Part shown: positions 39,751-48,421 of the stretch, in pieces
Position numbering within the stretch: the stretch's first letter is position 1
Layout of the letters: each line of letters begins with the position of its first letter
Origin: Azospirillum oryzae
Lineage (GTDB): Bacteria; Pseudomonadota; Alphaproteobacteria; Azospirillales; Azospirillaceae
Direction: 5' to 3'
Length of the DNA: 64,000 bases
Assembly (NCBI RefSeq): GCF_900177515.1
Contig: NZ_FXAK01000007.1
Location: forward strand, 1,410,501 to 1,474,500
Position numbers and translations under genes: made by a program
Notes under the pieces: model-generated
The model's input: the letters and a program-made list of their open reading frames with translations, nothing else
Databases searched by the model: none
What the model was told of the DNA's origin: nothing

Positions 39751-41034
39751 TTAGGCCGCGCAGGAGCGCAGCTCGTAGCCGGGGGTGGCGAGCAGCGGCG
39801 CGTCCGACACCTCGACGACCCGCGCCTGATCGAAGCCGTTGAAGGCGGTGCGCAGGCAGGAGCCATAGGCGCCGAGCTGGCCCAGCTCGATCCAGTCGCC
39901 GGCTTTCACATCGGCCGGCAGGTGGAAGGGGCCGGCCATCTTGTCGGCGCTGTCGCAGGTCGGACCATAGAAGCTGAAAGCTTCGCTCTCGGCGTCGGTC
40001 ATCGCCTCGAACGGGCGGATCAGCCGCGCCGGGAAGCGGAAGCCGGGCACGCCGGCATCCGACAGCGCGCCATAGACGCCATCGTTGATGAACAGCTCGG
40101 CTCCGCGCCGCTTGACCACCTGCACCACCAGCGAGACGCCGGGGGCGACCAGGGCTCGGCCGGGCTCGCACCACAGGCGGCAGTGCGCCGGCAGGTCGAC
40201 GGTGGCGATCCCACGGGCGATGGCGGCCATGAAGTCGCCGAGCGGCGGCGGGGTGACGCCCGGATAGGACACCGGGAAGCCGCCGCCGACATCCAGCACG
40301 TCGATGGCGACGCCGCTCTCCGCGATGACGCGGCCGGCCAGCGCGATGGCGCGCTCGTAGGCCGACGGGTCGAGCATCTGCGAGCCGACATGGAAGGACA
40401 GCCCGACCTTCGGCGCCACGGCGCGGGCGGCGCGCAGCAGCTCCACCGCATCGGCCGTGGCGGCGCCGAACTTGCCCGACAGGTCGTAGACCGCGTTGCC
40501 CTTCGGCAGGGCGAGGCGCACGACAAGGCCGAGGTCGGCCGCACCGTCCGTCTCATCCAGGATCTTGTCCAGCTCCTCCCGGCTGTCGAGCACGAAGTCG
40601 CGGACGCCATACTGGTGATAGGCGTTGCGGATCGCCTGGCGGCCCTTGACCGGGTGCATGTAATGCAGGACGGCGTCCGGGAGCATCTGGCGGATCAGGC
40701 GGATTTCACCGGGGGAGGCGACGTCGAAATGGCGCACGCCGCCGGCCCACAGGGCGCGCAGAACCGCCGGCTCCGGGTTGCACTTCACGGCATACAGCAC
40801 GTCGCCGCCGCGGCCGACCGCGTCGGTCGCACCGGCGAATGCCGTCAGGAAGCTGCCGGCGGTGTCGGCCAGCACACCGGGGCGGATGCAGTGCATCGGC
40901 TCTTCCGAGCGGTGCAGGGCGACGGCCTGCGTCACGGTCGAGCGGCGGCCGGTGGACAGCGAAACGGCGCTGCTGTCGTTCAGGCCGACGCGGCGCAGCG
41001 GGGTGACGGCGGAACGGGAACGCAGGAAACCCAT
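39751..41034 (-). CDS. odc: ornithine (lysine/ornithine) decarboxylase, fold III
   Basis: A 427-residue alanine-racemase-fold decarboxylase. The PLP lysine is Lys84 in YAVKCNPE; further landmarks are FDVASPGEI, SFHVGSQMLDP, VLDVGGGFPVSYPG, EPGRALVAPG and the active-site Cys in GPTCDSADKM near the C-terminus. Putrescine made here would feed homospermidine synthase just downstream. The N-terminus is about 40 residues longer than usual. AGGAG lies 7-11 nt before ATG 41034. The long leader carries an upstream ORF and alternative stems, so post-transcriptional control is likely. Lysine as a co-substrate cannot be excluded. Confidence 0.92.
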   Translation of the reverse strand: MGFLRSRSAVTPLRRVGLNDSSAVSLSTGRRSTVTQAVALHRSEEPMHCIRPGVLADTAGSFLTAFAGATDAVGRGGDVLYAVKCNPEPAVLRALWAGGVRHFDVASPGEIRLIRQMLPDAVLHYMHPVKGRQAIRNAYHQYGVRDFVLDSREELDKILDETDGAADLGLVVRLALPKGNAVYDLSGKFGAATADAVELLRAARAVAPKVGLSFHVGSQMLDPSAYERAIALAGRVIAESGVAIDVLDVGGGFPVSYPGVTPPPLGDFMAAIARGIATVDLPAHCRLWCEPGRALVAPGVSLVVQVVKRRGAELFINDGVYGALSDAGVPGFRFPARLIRPFEAMTDAESEAFSFYGPTCDSADKMAGPFHLPADVKAGDWIELGQLGAYGSCLRTAFNGFDQARVVEVSDAPLLATPGYELRSCAA

Positions 41035-41340
41035 GGCGCACTCCTATCCCCGGACGGCGGCGTGCAAACCGGCCCGGTGAGCAGACGGCGATCCCCGGCC
41101 GCGTCACAAGCCGGCCAGCACAAGGCTGGGGCACGGGTGGCGCAGCGGAATCGGCGGTTGATCGGATTTGGAAAAGGGGGGAGACGGAAATAGCCGGTGC
41201 GAGCAGCGGCCCCGGGCTGTGAAGCTCCAGGCAACAGCGCGTCGTTTACCGGCTAAAGGGCTACCGTCTCACAGCCCCACCGTGGGCAGCGTACATACTG
41301 ACCTCCCTCTCGGGACCGGCCCACTGGAATGGCCGGTTCT
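41035..41340 (-). promoter_or_regulatory. structured odc leader with competing stems (speF-motif-like)
   Basis: On the minus strand the order is A (GGGGCTGTGAG, 41278-41268), B (TAGCCGGT, 41255-41248), A' (CTTCACAGCCC, 41224-41214), B' (ACCGGCTA, 41198-41191). A:A' and B:B' interleave, giving either a pseudoknot or two exclusive folds. A can also pair locally with AGCCC (41263-41259). Upstream is a 7-bp hairpin (41315-41321 with 41331-41337). A lies inside the upstream ORF. Alphaproteobacterial ornithine decarboxylase genes are known to carry the speF RNA motif; the location fits, but I could not compare it with the published consensus. Confidence 0.55.
41261..41296 (-). CDS. 11-residue upstream ORF in the odc leader
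   Basis: MYAAHGGAVRR followed by TAG. A strong ribosome binding site (AGAGGGAGGT, 41301-41310) stands 4 nt before the ATG. It ends with two Arg codons, AGA and CGG; AGA is rare in such GC-rich genomes. Its last codons overlap stem element A, so a stalled ribosome would change which stems form. Leader peptides sensing ornithine or arginine codons control speF in gammaproteobacteria; a similar role here is inference. Confidence 0.5.
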   Translation of the reverse strand: MYAAHGGAVRR

Positions 41341-41413
41341 GCCAAAAAGGACGCGGTACGTCGTAGCATAACCACAGAGGGCCATAGGCACGTGCGGGTG
41401 CGTCGTGCGGATT

Positions 41414-41441
41414 GATTTACGCTTTTCCGCCCGTGATTCAA
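41414..41441 (-). promoter_or_regulatory. candidate odc promoter
   Basis: On the minus strand TTGAAT (41441-41436), a 16-nt spacer and TAAATC (41419-41414) resemble -35 and -10 elements upstream of the odc leader. Confidence 0.35.
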
Positions 41442-41472
41442 GTGAATTTTTTGGGACGGAAATGGGGTGGTG

Positions 41473-42036
41473 TCAGGCCGCCTCCACAGCCTCATGTTCG
41501 AAAAGCGGGAAGCGTGCGGCGATGGTGTCGCCGGTCGGCGTTGCCACCCAGCCGTCGGGCCGGCTGAAGAAGCGGATCGTGGTGAAGCGCGGCCGAGGCC
41601 CCATGTCGAACCAGTGCGGCGTGCCGGCGGGAATGCTCAGCAGGTCGCCCGTCTCGCAGACCACGCGGAAGACGCGGGCATTGAGATGGATGTAGAAGGC
41701 GCCTGCACCCTCCACGAAGAACCGCGCCTCGTCCTCGGCATGGGTGTGTTCATAGAGGAACTTTGCGCGCAGGGCTTCGATGCCGTCAGTCATGGGCGTG
41801 ACGCGAACGACATCCACGGTGCAGAAGCGGCGGGCCGCCTTCAATCGGTCGATGGGCGCGGCATAGGCCCGTAGCACGGCGTCGCCGTCGGCGGAGGCGG
41901 GCAGGGGGGCACCGGCGGTCCAGCGTTCATACAGGATGCCGATATGCGCCAGGTGACCGGCCATCAGCGCCGGATCGGCGGTGCGGAGTTCCGGGCGGCG
42001 GGCATCGTTTTCCAGATAGACGGTCAGGTCACTCAC
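41473..42036 (-). CDS. mtnD: acireductone dioxygenase
   Basis: A 187-residue cupin. Metal ligands lie in EHTHAEDEARFFVEG (His-x-His-x4-Glu type) and in the later His of PAGTPHWFDMG. The enzyme oxidises 1,2-dihydroxy-3-keto-5-methylthiopentene in the methionine salvage pathway; Fe or Ni decides the products. The start is GTG 42036, preceded by AGGAG 8 nt upstream; the longer ATG-started frame would add 18 Arg-rich residues without homology. No other salvage genes are in the window, but polyamine genes, which generate methylthioadenosine in many bacteria, are adjacent. Confidence 0.9.
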   Translation of the reverse strand: MSDLTVYLENDARRPELRTADPALMAGHLAHIGILYERWTAGAPLPASADGDAVLRAYAAPIDRLKAARRFCTVDVVRVTPMTDGIEALRAKFLYEHTHAEDEARFFVEGAGAFYIHLNARVFRVVCETGDLLSIPAGTPHWFDMGPRPRFTTIRFFSRPDGWVATPTGDTIAARFPLFEHEAVEAA

Positions 42037-42131
42037 CCTGCGCACTCCTGCCCAGCGAACCCGTCCAGCCTGATACGCACCCCGGCGCAACGCAATACGG
42101 AGAAGGACAACCGCGACCGTTCGCCGCGCCT

Positions 42132-43352
42132 TCAGCGGCTGCGCTGAAGCCCGGCCGTCACACCCACCGCGATCAGGATCAGCAGCCCGACGAAGGCGGC
42201 GACCCCGGTCCAGCCGAAGCCGTGCCAGAACAACCCGCCCAGCGTTCCGGCGACCGTGGAGCCCAGATAGTAGCAGAACAGATAGATGGACGAGGCCTGC
42301 CCGCGCGCAACCGCCGCCCGCCGGCCGATCCAGGCCGACACGATGGAATGGGCGCCGAAGAAGGCGAAGGTGAACAGCGCGATGCCGGGGGCGATGGCGA
42401 ACAGGCTGTCGATCTCCATCAGCGCCAGCCCGCCCACCATCAGCGCCACCGCCGCCGCCAGCGTGCGGTGCGACCCGAAGCGCCCCGACCAGCCACCGAA
42501 CAGCGGCGAACTGACGACACCGAAGCTGTAGACCAGGAAAATCGCGCCGACGATGGCCGGCCGCAGCTCGAACGGCGGCTCGCTCAGGCGGAAGCCGATA
42601 TAGTTGAAGACGGTGACGAAGCCGCCCATCAGCAGGAACCCGAGCGAGAACAGCCCGAGCAGTGCCCTATCGGTCAACAGCCCACGCCACGCCCGCACCA
42701 GCGCCGGCAGTCCTGCCGCGCGGCGGGTGAAATGGCGCGACGGCGGCAGGGCGAGCCAGACGGTGACGGCCGCCGCCACCGCCAGCGCGCCGACAACCCC
42801 CACCGCCAGTCTCCAGGTGCCGAGATCGGTGACGATGGCGGTCAGCACCCGGCCGGACATGCCGCCGATGGCGGTGCCGCCGATATAGAGCCCCATGGCG
42901 ACGCCGGCCGATTTCGGATCGACCTCTTCGGAGACATAGGCCATCGCCACCGCCGGCAGGCCGCTCAGCGCCAGCCCTTCCAGCGCCCGCACCGCCAGGA
43001 AGCCGTGCCAGTCCGGCATCAGCGCGCCGATGATCCCGAGGATGCCGGCGCCGAGCAAGGCCGCCACCATCACCGGCTTGCGCCCGATCCCGTCGGAGAT
43101 GGCGCCCGCCACCAACAGAGCCACCGCCAGCACGCCGGTGGTCAGCGACAGCGACAGGCTGGATTCGGCCGGCGTCACCCCGAACTCCTGCACGAACTCC
43201 GGCAGCAGCGGCTGGACGCAGTAGAGCGTGGCGAAGGTGGAGAAGCCGGCGACGAACAGGATGCGGCTGGCGCGGCGATAGGCTGGGGTGCCGGCCTGCA
43301 GATAAGCGACCTCTGCATCTGTCTCGGCACCGGTCTCGATCTCGTCGCGCAC
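42132..43352 (-). CDS. MFS transporter (YnfM-like)
   Basis: A 406-residue major facilitator with about 12 membrane helices. Signature loops are AGAISDGIGRKPVMVAALL (loop 2-3, G-x-x-x-D-x-x-GR-K), LEGLALSGLPAVAMAYVSEE and, in the second half, FGGWSGRFGSHRTLAAAVAL. It resembles the YnfM/CynX group of drug or metabolite exporters; the substrate is unknown. GTG 43352 (VRDEIETG) is the best start, with GGAG 9 nt upstream and no in-frame ATG near. It diverges from serS. Confidence 0.85.
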   Translation of the reverse strand: MRDEIETGAETDAEVAYLQAGTPAYRRASRILFVAGFSTFATLYCVQPLLPEFVQEFGVTPAESSLSLSLTTGVLAVALLVAGAISDGIGRKPVMVAALLGAGILGIIGALMPDWHGFLAVRALEGLALSGLPAVAMAYVSEEVDPKSAGVAMGLYIGGTAIGGMSGRVLTAIVTDLGTWRLAVGVVGALAVAAAVTVWLALPPSRHFTRRAAGLPALVRAWRGLLTDRALLGLFSLGFLLMGGFVTVFNYIGFRLSEPPFELRPAIVGAIFLVYSFGVVSSPLFGGWSGRFGSHRTLAAAVALMVGGLALMEIDSLFAIAPGIALFTFAFFGAHSIVSAWIGRRAAVARGQASSIYLFCYYLGSTVAGTLGGLFWHGFGWTGVAAFVGLLILIAVGVTAGLQRSR

Positions 43353-43466
43353 GCGCTCGGCTCCATTTTCGGTCTTCGACGCCGTCCATTGCGGCGCACA
43401 ACGGACATTGCCCTGTCGCGACCGCCGGTTCCAACAACAGCCGGGGCGCAGCGGCCATGCCGTTGA

Positions 43467-43494
43467 CGCAGATCCCTTTCGCGCAGATCCCTTT
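43467..43494. repeat. two 13-nt direct repeats between MFS gene and serS
   Basis: CGCAGATCCCTTT occurs at 43467-43479 and 43482-43494, a 15-nt period, in the divergent region between the MFS gene and serS. A regulator site is possible but unproven. Confidence 0.5.
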
Positions 43495-43584
43495 GGATCA
43501 TGTGGATGGACGGGCTTGCACTGGACCTTGGCGGGGTCGCGCCGTATAACCAATCCCCCACCCAATTCGTTGATTGTTCGAGCC

Positions 43585-44856
43585 ATGCACGACCTTCGCG
43601 CCATCCGTGAGAATCCCGAAGCCTTCGACCGCGGCCTTGGCCGCCGGGGACTGGCGCCGATGTCGTCCTCCGTGCTCGACCTCGACGGCCGCCGCCGCGC
43701 CGCGCAGACCCAGATGCAGGAGATGCAGGCCCGCCGGAACGAGGCGGCGAAGGAAATCGGCCTCGCCAAGCGCGAAGGCCGCGACGCCCAGCCGATCCTG
43801 GACGAGATGGCAACCCTGAAGGACCGCCTGCCCCAGGTCGAGGAGGAGGAACGCGCGCTCGGCGCCGAACTCGACGCCCTGCTGGCCGGCCTGCCCAACA
43901 TCCCGGCCGACGACGTGCCGGACGGGCCGGACGAGACCGCCAACGTCGAGGTCCGCCGCTGGGGCACCCCGCCCGACATCGCCAACCCCAAGCAGCATTA
44001 CGAGCTGGGCGAGGCGCTGGGCCTGATGGACTTCGAGGCGGCGGCCCGCATGTCCGGCGCCCGCTTCACCGTGCTGAAGGGCGGTCTGGCCCGTCTTGAG
44101 CGTGCACTCGCCGACTTCATGCTGGACATCCACACGTCGGAGCACGGCTTCACCGAGATCGCCCCGCCGCTGATGGTGCGCGACAACGCCCTGTTCGGCA
44201 CCGGCCAACTGCCGAAGTTCGAGGAGGATTTGTTCAAGACCACCTCGACCGACCATTACCTGATCCCGACCAGCGAGGTGCCGCTGACCAATCTGGTCAA
44301 CGACCAGATCGTGGCGTCGGAGGAGCTGCCGCTGCGCTACACCGCGCTGACCCCCTGCTTCCGGGCGGAGGCCGGGTCGGCCGGGCGCGACACCCGCGGC
44401 ATGATCCGCCAGCACCAGTTCTGGAAGGTGGAGATGGTCGCCATCACCACCCCGGAACAGTCCGAGGACGAGCATCAGCGCATGACCCGCTGTGCCGAGA
44501 CGATCCTGGAGCGGCTGGGCCTGCCCTACCGCACCATCGTCCTGTGCACCGGCGACATGGGCTTCTCCTCGCGCAAGACCTATGACGTCGAAGTCTGGCT
44601 GCCCGGCCAGAACGCCTACCGCGAGATCTCCAGCATCTCCAATTGCGGAGATTTCCAGGCGCGGCGGATGAAAGCCCGTTGCAGGCCGAAGGGCGAGAAG
44701 CAAACTCAATTCGTGCACACCCTCAATGGATCGGGTGTGGCGGTCGGGCGCTGCCTGATCGCGGTGCTGGAGAACTACCAGCAGCCCGACGGTTCGATCC
44801 TGGTTCCCGAAGCGCTCCGCCCGTACATGCGCGGAGTGGAGAGGATTTCCATCTGA
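43585..44856 (+). CDS. serS: seryl-tRNA synthetase
   Basis: A 423-residue class II aminoacyl-tRNA synthetase. The N-terminal coiled-coil arm spans about residues 30-105 (RRRAAQTQMQEMQARRNEAA). Motif 2 is TPCFRAEAGSAGRDTRGMIR, and motif 3 lies near the C-terminus (LNGSGVAVGRCLIAVLENYQ). It charges tRNA-Ser and tRNA-Sec where present. ATG 43585 (MHDLRAIRENP) matches the family start. The next gene overlaps it by 1 nt, opening a four-gene run serS-surE-pcm-nlpD. Confidence 0.98.
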   Translation: MHDLRAIRENPEAFDRGLGRRGLAPMSSSVLDLDGRRRAAQTQMQEMQARRNEAAKEIGLAKREGRDAQPILDEMATLKDRLPQVEEEERALGAELDALLAGLPNIPADDVPDGPDETANVEVRRWGTPPDIANPKQHYELGEALGLMDFEAAARMSGARFTVLKGGLARLERALADFMLDIHTSEHGFTEIAPPLMVRDNALFGTGQLPKFEEDLFKTTSTDHYLIPTSEVPLTNLVNDQIVASEELPLRYTALTPCFRAEAGSAGRDTRGMIRQHQFWKVEMVAITTPEQSEDEHQRMTRCAETILERLGLPYRTIVLCTGDMGFSSRKTYDVEVWLPGQNAYREISSISNCGDFQARRMKARCRPKGEKQTQFVHTLNGSGVAVGRCLIAVLENYQQPDGSILVPEALRPYMRGVERISI

Positions 44857-45638
44857 TGTTCGACCTGCCGCTCGACCTGTCCCAGACGCGCATCCTCGTC
44901 ACCAACGACGACGGCATCCATGCGCAGGGATTGAAGGTCCTGGAAGCCATCGCGCGCGAGCTGTCCGACGACGTCTGGGTCGTCGCGCCGGAGATGGAGC
45001 AGTCGGCGGCCAGCCATTCGCTGACCATCAACCGGCCGCTTCGCCTGCGCAAGCTGGACGAACGCCGCTTCACCGTCGACGGCACGCCGACCGACTGCGT
45101 GCTGCTGGCGGTCAATCATGTGATGAGGGACGCCCGTCCGACGCTGGTTCTGTCCGGCGTCAACCAGGGCTCCAACATCGGCGAGGACGTGACCTATTCC
45201 GGCACCATCGCCGCGGCGATGGAAGCGACGCTGCTGAACGTTCCGGCCATCGCCATGAGCCAGCATTACGAGCCGGGCCAGCCTATCGACTGGTCCGCCG
45301 CCGCCGCCCATGGCGCCGACGTGGTGCGCAAGGCGGTGACGGTGGCCTGGCCGAAGAACGTGCTGCTGAACGTCAACTTCCCGGCCCGTCCGGCCGCGGA
45401 GGTGACGGGCATCCGGGTGGTGCGCCACGGCAAGCGCAAGATCGGCGACGAGCTGTTCGAGCGTGTGGACCCGCGCGGCAAGCCCTATATCTGGATCGGC
45501 ACCCTGCGGGGCGAGGCCGACGTCGCGGACGACACCGACATCCATGTCGTGTTCAACGGCGGGATCTCGGTGACGCCGGTCTATCTGGACCTTACCCACA
45601 CGCCGACGCTGCAGACGTTGAGGCAGGCTTTCGTGTGA
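44856..45638 (+). CDS. surE: 5'/3'-nucleotidase SurE
   Basis: A 260-residue metal-dependent nucleotidase that removes phosphate from nucleoside monophosphates under stress. The metal-binding signature ILVTNDDGIHAQGL is at residue 13, followed by EMEQSAASHSLTINRPLRL and SGVNQGSNIGEDVTYSGTIA (second metal-binding segment). It overlaps the serS stop (TGATG) and the pcm start (GTGA). surE-pcm-nlpD is an old conserved order also found in E. coli. Confidence 0.97.
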   Translation: MFDLPLDLSQTRILVTNDDGIHAQGLKVLEAIARELSDDVWVVAPEMEQSAASHSLTINRPLRLRKLDERRFTVDGTPTDCVLLAVNHVMRDARPTLVLSGVNQGSNIGEDVTYSGTIAAAMEATLLNVPAIAMSQHYEPGQPIDWSAAAAHGADVVRKAVTVAWPKNVLLNVNFPARPAAEVTGIRVVRHGKRKIGDELFERVDPRGKPYIWIGTLRGEADVADDTDIHVVFNGGISVTPVYLDLTHTPTLQTLRQAFV

Positions 45639-46288
45639 CATACAACCCGCGCAAGATCCGCTTGCTGATGGCCCTTCGCGGGGCCGGCGTCACCGACACG
45701 AAGGTGTTGGCGGCCATCGAGCGGATCCCGCGCGAACTGTTCGTCCCCGAGGCTTTCCAGGACCGGGCGTGGGAGGATACGGCGCTGCCGATCGACCTCG
45801 GCCAGACCATCAGCCAGCCGCTGGTGGTCGGGCTGATGACCCAGGCGCTGGAGCTTCAGCCGCGGCATCTTGTCCTGGAGGTCGGCACCGGCTCCGGCTA
45901 TCAGGCGGCGGTGCTGTCGCGGCTCTGCCGCCGGGTCTTCACCATCGAGCGGCTGAAACCGCTTCTGATCGAGGCGGAGGCGCGCTTCAAGGCGCTCGAC
46001 ATCGGCAACATCACCACGCGGCTCGGCGACGGGACGCGGGGTTGGCCGGAGCAGGCGCCCTTCGCCCGTATACTGGTCACAGCCGCCGGTGGGCCGGAGC
46101 CGCCAAAAGACTTGACGGATCAACTCGCCGTTGGTGGTGTCTTGGTCATTCCGTTGGGGTCCGATCACCGCGACCAAAGGGTCGTGCGTTTCCGGCGCTC
46201 CGAAGCTGGCCTTATCCGGGAGGACCTGTGGCCCGTCCGTTTCGTTCCGCTGCTGTCCGACCCGCCGCAACCGGTCCGTTCCGCATGA
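45635..46288 (+). CDS. pcm: protein-L-isoaspartate O-methyltransferase
   Basis: A 217-residue SAM-dependent repair enzyme for isoaspartyl residues. SAM motif I is LVLEVGTGSGYQAAVLSRL and the family segment LPIDLGQTISQPLVVGLMTQ holds the substrate-binding motif; VTAAGGPEPPKDLTDQLAVG is typical post-II text. The start is GTG 45635, overlapping the surE stop by 4 nt. The nlpD start overlaps its own stop, so all four genes are translationally coupled. Confidence 0.95.
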   Translation: MTYNPRKIRLLMALRGAGVTDTKVLAAIERIPRELFVPEAFQDRAWEDTALPIDLGQTISQPLVVGLMTQALELQPRHLVLEVGTGSGYQAAVLSRLCRRVFTIERLKPLLIEAEARFKALDIGNITTRLGDGTRGWPEQAPFARILVTAAGGPEPPKDLTDQLAVGGVLVIPLGSDHRDQRVVRFRRSEAGLIREDLWPVRFVPLLSDPPQPVRSA

Positions 46289-47571
46289 AATCCGCCATGC
46301 CCAAGCACCTGCTGTCCGCACTGGTCCTGTCCACCGCCGTCCTGGCGCTCGGCGCCTGCGAACGGGTGGGCGGGCTGGCTCCCTTCACCACCGTCTCCGA
46401 CGTACCGGATTCGGCCGGCGGCGCCATCACGGTGCAGAAGGGCGACAGTGCCTACAGCCTGTCTCGCCGCTACAATGTGCCGCTGCGCGACCTGATCGAG
46501 GTGAACAAGCTGGCCGCGCCCTACCGGCTGGAGGTCGGTCAGCGGCTGATCCTGCCGACCTCACGCCAGTACATCGTGCAGAAGGGCGACAGCCTCTACA
46601 GCATCTCCCGCATGTACAATGTCGACGTCAGCGAGCTGACGCGGCTGAACAACCTGTCGCCGCCCTACGGCGTGAAGGTCGGCCAGCCCCTGCGCCTGCC
46701 GGGCGCCAGCGACGGCAGCGGCACCATGATGGCGTCCGGCGGGGTGGCGAGCGGCGGTGCCATCGCCCTGACGCCGCAGGGGACTGCGCCGGGTGGCTCG
46801 GTCGCCGGGCATGGCTCGATCCAGTCGGCCGAACTGCCGCCGCCGGGCGCGTCCTCGTCGTCCGGCGGCATTTCCGCGACGCCGCTGCCGCCGCCGAAGG
46901 CATCCGCTGCTCCAGAACCGCCCGCAGGCCAATCGCCGGCACCGGCGGCCCAAGGCGACGTCACCTATCAGCCGGGGCAGGCGCCGACCATGCTGCGTCC
47001 GCCCGGCAGCAAGCCGGCTCCGACGCCGATCCCGGCCCCAGCCGCAACCACGCCTCCCCCGGCTGCGCCCCAGCAGGAGGTGGCCACTGCCGCGCCGCCG
47101 CCGAAGCCGGAGCCGAAGGCCGAAGTCGGCGCGCCGCCGCCGCGCGGCAGCGCCCGCTTCCTGTGGCCGGTGAAGGGCAAGCTGATCTCCGGCTTCGGGC
47201 CGAAGCCTGACGGGCTGCACAATGACGGCCTGAACATCGCAGCACCGAAGGGCACCGCGGTGGTCGCCGCCGACAACGGCGTGGTCGCCTATGCCGGCAA
47301 CGAGCTGCGCGGCTTCGGCAACCTGCTGCTGCTGAAGCATTCCGACGGCTGGATCACCGCCTATGCCCATCTCGACAAGATCGAGGTGGAACGCGGCGCC
47401 ACGGTGAAGCGGGGGCAGCTGATCGCCCGGGTCGGCCAGACCGGCGGCGTATCCTCGCCCCAGCTGCATTTCGAGCTGCGCAAGGGCAGCCAAGCCGTTG
47501 ACCCGAGCGACCAGATGGACCGCAAGGTCAGCGAAGGGGCTTCCCGAGGCGACCGGCCAGGTCCTGGATGA
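46285..47571 (+). CDS. nlpD: NlpD-type LysM/LytM lipoprotein, probable amidase activator
   Basis: A 428-residue lipoprotein: signal with lipobox LALGAC, two LysM domains (QKGDSAYSLSRRYNVPLRDL and QKGDSLYSISRMYNVDVSEL, about residues 50-140), a long Pro/Ala-rich linker, and a C-terminal LytM (M23) domain from about residue 290. The LytM metal ligands are largely absent: HNDGLNIAAP where active enzymes have HxGxD, and PQLHFELR where they have HxHFE. E. coli NlpD is degenerate in the same way and activates cell-wall amidases during division. Start ATG 46285. Its last 44 nt overlap the convergent ATPase gene. Confidence 0.9.
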   Translation: MKSAMPKHLLSALVLSTAVLALGACERVGGLAPFTTVSDVPDSAGGAITVQKGDSAYSLSRRYNVPLRDLIEVNKLAAPYRLEVGQRLILPTSRQYIVQKGDSLYSISRMYNVDVSELTRLNNLSPPYGVKVGQPLRLPGASDGSGTMMASGGVASGGAIALTPQGTAPGGSVAGHGSIQSAELPPPGASSSSGGISATPLPPPKASAAPEPPAGQSPAPAAQGDVTYQPGQAPTMLRPPGSKPAPTPIPAPAATTPPPAAPQQEVATAAPPPKPEPKAEVGAPPPRGSARFLWPVKGKLISGFGPKPDGLHNDGLNIAAPKGTAVVAADNGVVAYAGNELRGFGNLLLLKHSDGWITAYAHLDKIEVERGATVKRGQLIARVGQTGGVSSPQLHFELRKGSQAVDPSDQMDRKVSEGASRGDRPGPG

Positions 47572-48421
47572 ACTGCCAGGCCACCCGGCCCGACCGGCTT
47601 CCGCGCGTGACCGACCATTCCACGGCCTCAGCGCGCAGCCGGTCCGCCGGGATGTCCAGGCCGAAGTGGCGGACATAGCCCTCGATCATCGCGAAGTAGG
47701 TGTCCTGGTCGCAGTTGTGGAAGCCCAGCCACAACCCGAAGCGGTCGGACAGCGACACCTTCTCCTCCACCGCCTCCGCTGGGTTGATGGCGGTCGACCG
47801 CTCGTTCTCGATCATGTCGCGCGGCATCAGGTGGCGGCGGTTGGAGGTGGCATAGAACACCACATTGTCCGGCCGCCCTTCGATGCCGCCGTCCAGCACC
47901 GCCTTCAGCGACTTGTAATGGGCGTCGTCATGGTCGAAGGACAGGTCGTCGCAGAACAGGATGAAGCGGCGCGCCTCGCCCTTCAGCCGGGTCAGAAGGC
48001 GGGGCAGGGTGGGGATATCCTCGCGGTGGATTTCCACCAGCGCCAGCTCGCCCGGCCGCTCCAGGCAGATGGCGGCGTGGGCCGCCTTGACCAGCGAGCT
48101 TTTGCCGGTGCCGCGCGCGCCCCACAGCAGGGCGTTGTTGGCCGGCAGGCCGGCGGCGAAGCGGCGGGTGTTGTCCAGCAGGATTTCCCGCTGCCGCTCG
48201 ATCCCCTGCAGAAGCATGATGTCGACGCGGTTGACCACCGGCACCGGTTCGAGCCGGTCGGGATCGGGATGCCAGACGAAGGCGTCCGCCGCGCCGAAGT
48301 CGAGCGGCCGGTCGGGCGGCGGGGCAAGACGCTCCAGCGCCTCGGCGATGCGGGTCAGCAGCGGAATCAGCGGCTGGTCCGCAGCAGAGCCGTTGCCAGA
48401 GTTGTTGATGGATTGCGACAT
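47528..48421 (-). CDS. DUF815 family AAA+ ATPase
   Basis: A 297-residue predicted ATPase. Walker A is LLWGARGTGKSSLVKAA, Walker B is RFILFCDDLSFDHDD, and a sensor-like segment reads VVFYATSNRRHLMPRD. The C-terminal part (DRFGLWLGFHNCDQDTYFAM) is DUF815-specific. Function is unknown; members are widespread in proteobacteria. ATG 48421. It is convergent with nlpD, overlapping by 44 nt, and diverges from yajC. Confidence 0.88.
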   Translation of the reverse strand: MSQSINNSGNGSAADQPLIPLLTRIAEALERLAPPPDRPLDFGAADAFVWHPDPDRLEPVPVVNRVDIMLLQGIERQREILLDNTRRFAAGLPANNALLWGARGTGKSSLVKAAHAAICLERPGELALVEIHREDIPTLPRLLTRLKGEARRFILFCDDLSFDHDDAHYKSLKAVLDGGIEGRPDNVVFYATSNRRHLMPRDMIENERSTAINPAEAVEEKVSLSDRFGLWLGFHNCDQDTYFAMIEGYVRHFGLDIPADRLRAEAVEWSVTRGSRSGRVAWQFIQDLAGRLGKPLR

